Shown here: positions 37,170-40,076 of the stretch, in pieces
How positions within the stretch are numbered: position 1 is the first letter of the stretch
How the letters are laid out: each line of letters starts with the position of its first letter
NCBI GenBank assembly: GCA_943704525.1
Contig: CALSCQ010002676.1
Coordinates: 1 to 40,076 of the forward strand
DNA: 40,076 bases
Reading direction: 5' to 3'
From: Pigoraptor vietnamica
Lineage: Eukaryota > Opisthokonta > Filasterea
Position numbers and translations under genes: made by a program
Notes under the pieces: generated by a model
The model's input: only the letters and a program-made list of their open reading frames with translations
The model's database searches: none
What the model was told of the DNA's origin: nothing

Positions 37170-39912
37170 TCACACCATCGACATGGGCGAGCGATCCCTG
37201 CGGCGACCAGCGCAAAACAGGTAGCACCCAACAGCGCCGCCGACGGCGAAGGCGCAGGCAAATAAGGCGACGCCGTCCCTCCACGAGAAGGCGTCGAACA
37301 TGCCGAACGAAAGCCCCGTAGGGCGAATCGTTCTAGCCGCGCGTGCGGCGACGATGGCCTCGGCGCGCGCTTGGCTCTCGGCGGAAATCATCGCCCCGAG
37401 CGTCCACTGCACGGCGCGGTTCTTGATGCTGCGCGAGTGACGAAGAATGCGCAGACAGACTATGAGTAAAACGCAACGACACTTGGCCATGCGCGCACGT
37501 GACCAGAACAAGCTTGGAACAGACGGAATGTCGACGATTGCCAACGCACAGCCACCCACACTTTGCTTGGGATGATGGCGCCGTTGACGGGCAGCCCGTA
37601 GCCCTCGTGGAGCATGGTGACCATCCACGCCGACTTGAAGCACTGCGACCGAATGCGCGACGGGCTCGAGTGCGGATAGCGGCCCTCTTCGTACGCCTGC
37701 GCCACGAGCGTCCAGTTGCGCCGGCAAAAATCCGTCGCCCTTTGAATGAACCTGCAGGTGATGCAAGGGACGCGTGTCACGAACCGAAATCGAGCGCAAA
37801 CTACGTCAAGAAGTAAATGCACACGGCGACCATCCTCCGTTAACCGTTGAGCAGAACTAACGTCGATACCCCCCCCGCACATACCTACACCCACACATAC
37901 ACACACCCACACAATAGAAACAGACACCGGCTACCCACTTGTCGCGGTCGTATTTGCCCGACATCTCAAAGACGTCGTACACGGTGTACCAATATTCGGA
38001 GAAGCCAAAAAACGGCCGCGCCTCAAAGTCCAAGAGGCGCTCGTTCTCTGTTGGGCAAAAGAGACGCACGGAAGTGTGTGAGCTTACGTGGAATGGGGAG
38101 CAATTTACACGTTCGTTTCCCACACATTCACGTTCGTTTCCCACACATATGATGCCGCCTTCTCGGGGCAATGACGCAGCACTTGTTTTGCACGCTCAAA
38201 GCCGCGCATTTTTCCCCCTGCCCCACACACCTTTCAGCAGCGAGCACGAAGGTCCGTCGCAGTCGACAAGCGACCGATAGAAGCGCCGCACCTCGGCAGC
38301 ACACGCCGCAAAATCACCCGTTCCCACGAAACGGAACGACCTCTCGCCATGCGTGTGCATCTCGACGTAGCCCATCACCATGCATGGGTCCTGCACAACC
38401 AGCGCCTTCTCCAAAGCTGCGTCCGGCACGCTCTCGCCGCGGTCGTCAGTCACCTCTTCTTCCTCTATGCTGGTCTGCAGCATGCCCTTTTCCGAGAGCC
38501 GCCGCAGCCGTGGCGCGTCACCGTCCACAATGTCGACCGACATCATGTGGCGCACGCCCGGCCTACCCTCCCCGTCCTCCTCGGTGCCGCCCTCACCCCT
38601 TACTTCGCTCGTCAGCCCGTCCTCAGCAGAACGTGCTGCGTCGTCCGCGACGCTCGAGAGCGATGCGTTGACTGCCTCCTGGTGCAAGGCCTCGGAGATC
38701 TTCGCGGCGACGTACTGGTTGCGTGCCTGATCAAGAGACAATGTGAGGTGAGAAACAGCGCGCGATTGCAACAGCGCCATGGGGCATTCACACAATGGAG
38801 TGAGACGCACCTCGTTGGCACCGAACCGAAGGAAGGTGGCGATGAAGAGATGGTGCGTGTGGATCGTCTTGTGGTATGAGCACCCAATCTCAACGGGCGT
38901 AACACCTGCGAAGCAGCAACAATTGCGCACAACCGAAGCTCAGCAAAGTGCCAAGGACAACGGTTTCTAGACACGACGGATGGGCAGAAGGCACAAGATG
39001 ACTCTCACGCACCGACTTTGGCGCTGTCCAGCAGCGACACCTCCACCGTCGCCTGCGCCGAAGCGCCGCCCATGTCGAGCATTCCCACGGTGGTACGCCT
39101 CGCACCCTCACTGTGGTCGAAAAGTCCCAGCGCATAGTTCACGGCGAGCCACGCGTAGATGCCTTGGGGGTGACGGCGATATGTCTCAAGTCAGGTGCCC
39201 GTAAACGTACGCGCGCACACCCATCACCCACTCAACTCACATACTCGCACCGACTCACACAACAAACACACACGCACACAGACACGCACGCAATACTTAG
39301 ACTAGCTGAGTCAACGCACCTTCCATCCGACCTGAGATAACCTCAATGTGCGACTCCTTGAACACGAACGCGTAGCGTTGCATAACATTGCGCGCGATGT
39401 GGGCGAGAAGCGCCTGCCGTGTCTCCAGCCCAATCAGCCGCATTCCCGCCGTCGCGTAAATGTAGAGCGGCGTGCGGTGGTGCATGCGCGTCGGGACGTT
39501 CGACGACGCGTAATCCAACATTTTGGCGATCGACTCGAACGCCAACTCGGGCTGATCCACGTAAGATGACAACCCTAAGAAGAACAAGCATCGCTTCAGC
39601 AAAACGCTCTCGAAAGACGAGAGAACGTCAATTCACACGCACATCCGGCGATGCTACGACGGTGTCGCGCCCAGCACCTCTGTACGCGTCGCCGCATGCC
39701 CGCCCTCACCTGGCTCGACCTTCATTATCGCCTGTCGGTCGAGGATTGAGAACGGCTCAATTTTGGCGATGCCGACATCATCGGGCGGAGGCGTGGGCCA
39801 CGTGTAAATGTGCACGCGGCTCCCGCTACTGCCGCAATCGACCACAATGCCGTAGAGGAGGCCGTCTTCGCCGTCGTGAGGCACAGAAGTCGCGCTTGGA
39901 TAACGTGGCTCG
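37170..39912 (-). CDS. GDA1/CD39-family apyrase (nucleoside triphosphate diphosphohydrolase), 5' end off window
   Basis: Hydrolyses nucleoside tri- or diphosphates, outside the cell or in the Golgi or lysosome lumen. Eight exons are visible: 39710-39912, 39320-39574, 39013-39162, 38811-38905, 38231-38726, 37939-38047, 37560-37751, 37170-37428, giving 586 residues. The first visible exon starts in mid-codon, so at least one exon lies to the right of the window. Apyrase conserved regions are in order: [17 protein letters not shown] (ACR1), ATAGMRLI (ACR2), [17 protein letters not shown] (ACR3), [10 protein letters not shown] (ACR4) and a late [15 protein letters not shown] block. A C-terminal membrane helix ([20 protein letters not shown]) precedes [11 protein letters not shown], which places the C-terminus in the cytosol. 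A Glu/Gly/Asp-rich segment of about 60 residues interrupts the middle of the catalytic domain (38470-38680). An N-terminal anchor cannot be judged. Confidence 0.92.
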
Positions 39913-39972
39913 CTGTGGATAGATTAGAGTAAATACGATGAACGAAACACCAGCACATAAGGAGTTAGGCAA

Positions 39973-40076
<104 letters not shown>

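Overview
The window is nuclear DNA of a GC-rich, intron-rich unicellular eukaryote. By my hand reading it holds 13 recognisable or partly recognisable protein genes, one orphan gene and one pseudogene. Thirteen of the genes carry introns. I placed about 78 introns, mostly 60-270 nt, with a donor consensus close to GTGNGT. A cytochrome oxidase assembly protein of COX7A2L/SCAF1 type, and a glycerol kinase ending in a tail anchor as in animals, point towards Opisthokonta (perhaps a unicellular holozoan). Proteins that combine SEL1 repeats with a kinase or an F-box are common in amoebae, so the lineage is not settled.

Layout. 1-1125: a phased 20-bp repeat array, then a decayed F-box/SEL1 pseudogene. 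1493-3157 (-): an intronless coiled-coil orphan. 3597-7103 (+): tail-anchored glycerol kinase. 7383-10286 (+): an SPX domain that splices in frame into a NagD-type HAD phosphatase, or two adjacent genes. 11128-12932 (+): PA-TM-RING ubiquitin ligase. 13061-15940 (-): S28 serine carboxypeptidase. 16452-17231 (+): COX7A2L-like protein. 17511-18528 (-): ELO fatty-acid elongase. 19026-23831 (+): FANCD2. 24557-26766 (+): ADCK1-type mitochondrial atypical kinase. 27019-28916 (+): HMCES/SRAP AP-site protein. 29008-30087 (-): F-box protein. 30313-32567 (+): WDR18/Ipi3. 32684-34897 (-): intronless protein kinase with SEL1 repeats. 35622-37102 (+): METTL23. 37170-39912 (-): GDA1/CD39 apyrase whose 5' end lies off the window.

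Genes are closely packed. Convergent pairs are 67-280 bp apart and divergent pairs share 225-725 bp. Two themes recur. One is phosphate and glycerol-phosphate metabolism: glycerol kinase beside a putative SPX-controlled phosphatase. The other is genome maintenance: FANCD2 and HMCES, about 3 kb apart. The most unusual observations are the SPX-NagD fusion, an arginine in place of the monoubiquitinated lysine of FANCD2, a PCNA-binding-like motif in HMCES, the phased repeat array at the left end, and long UG/CA microsatellites lying inside introns.
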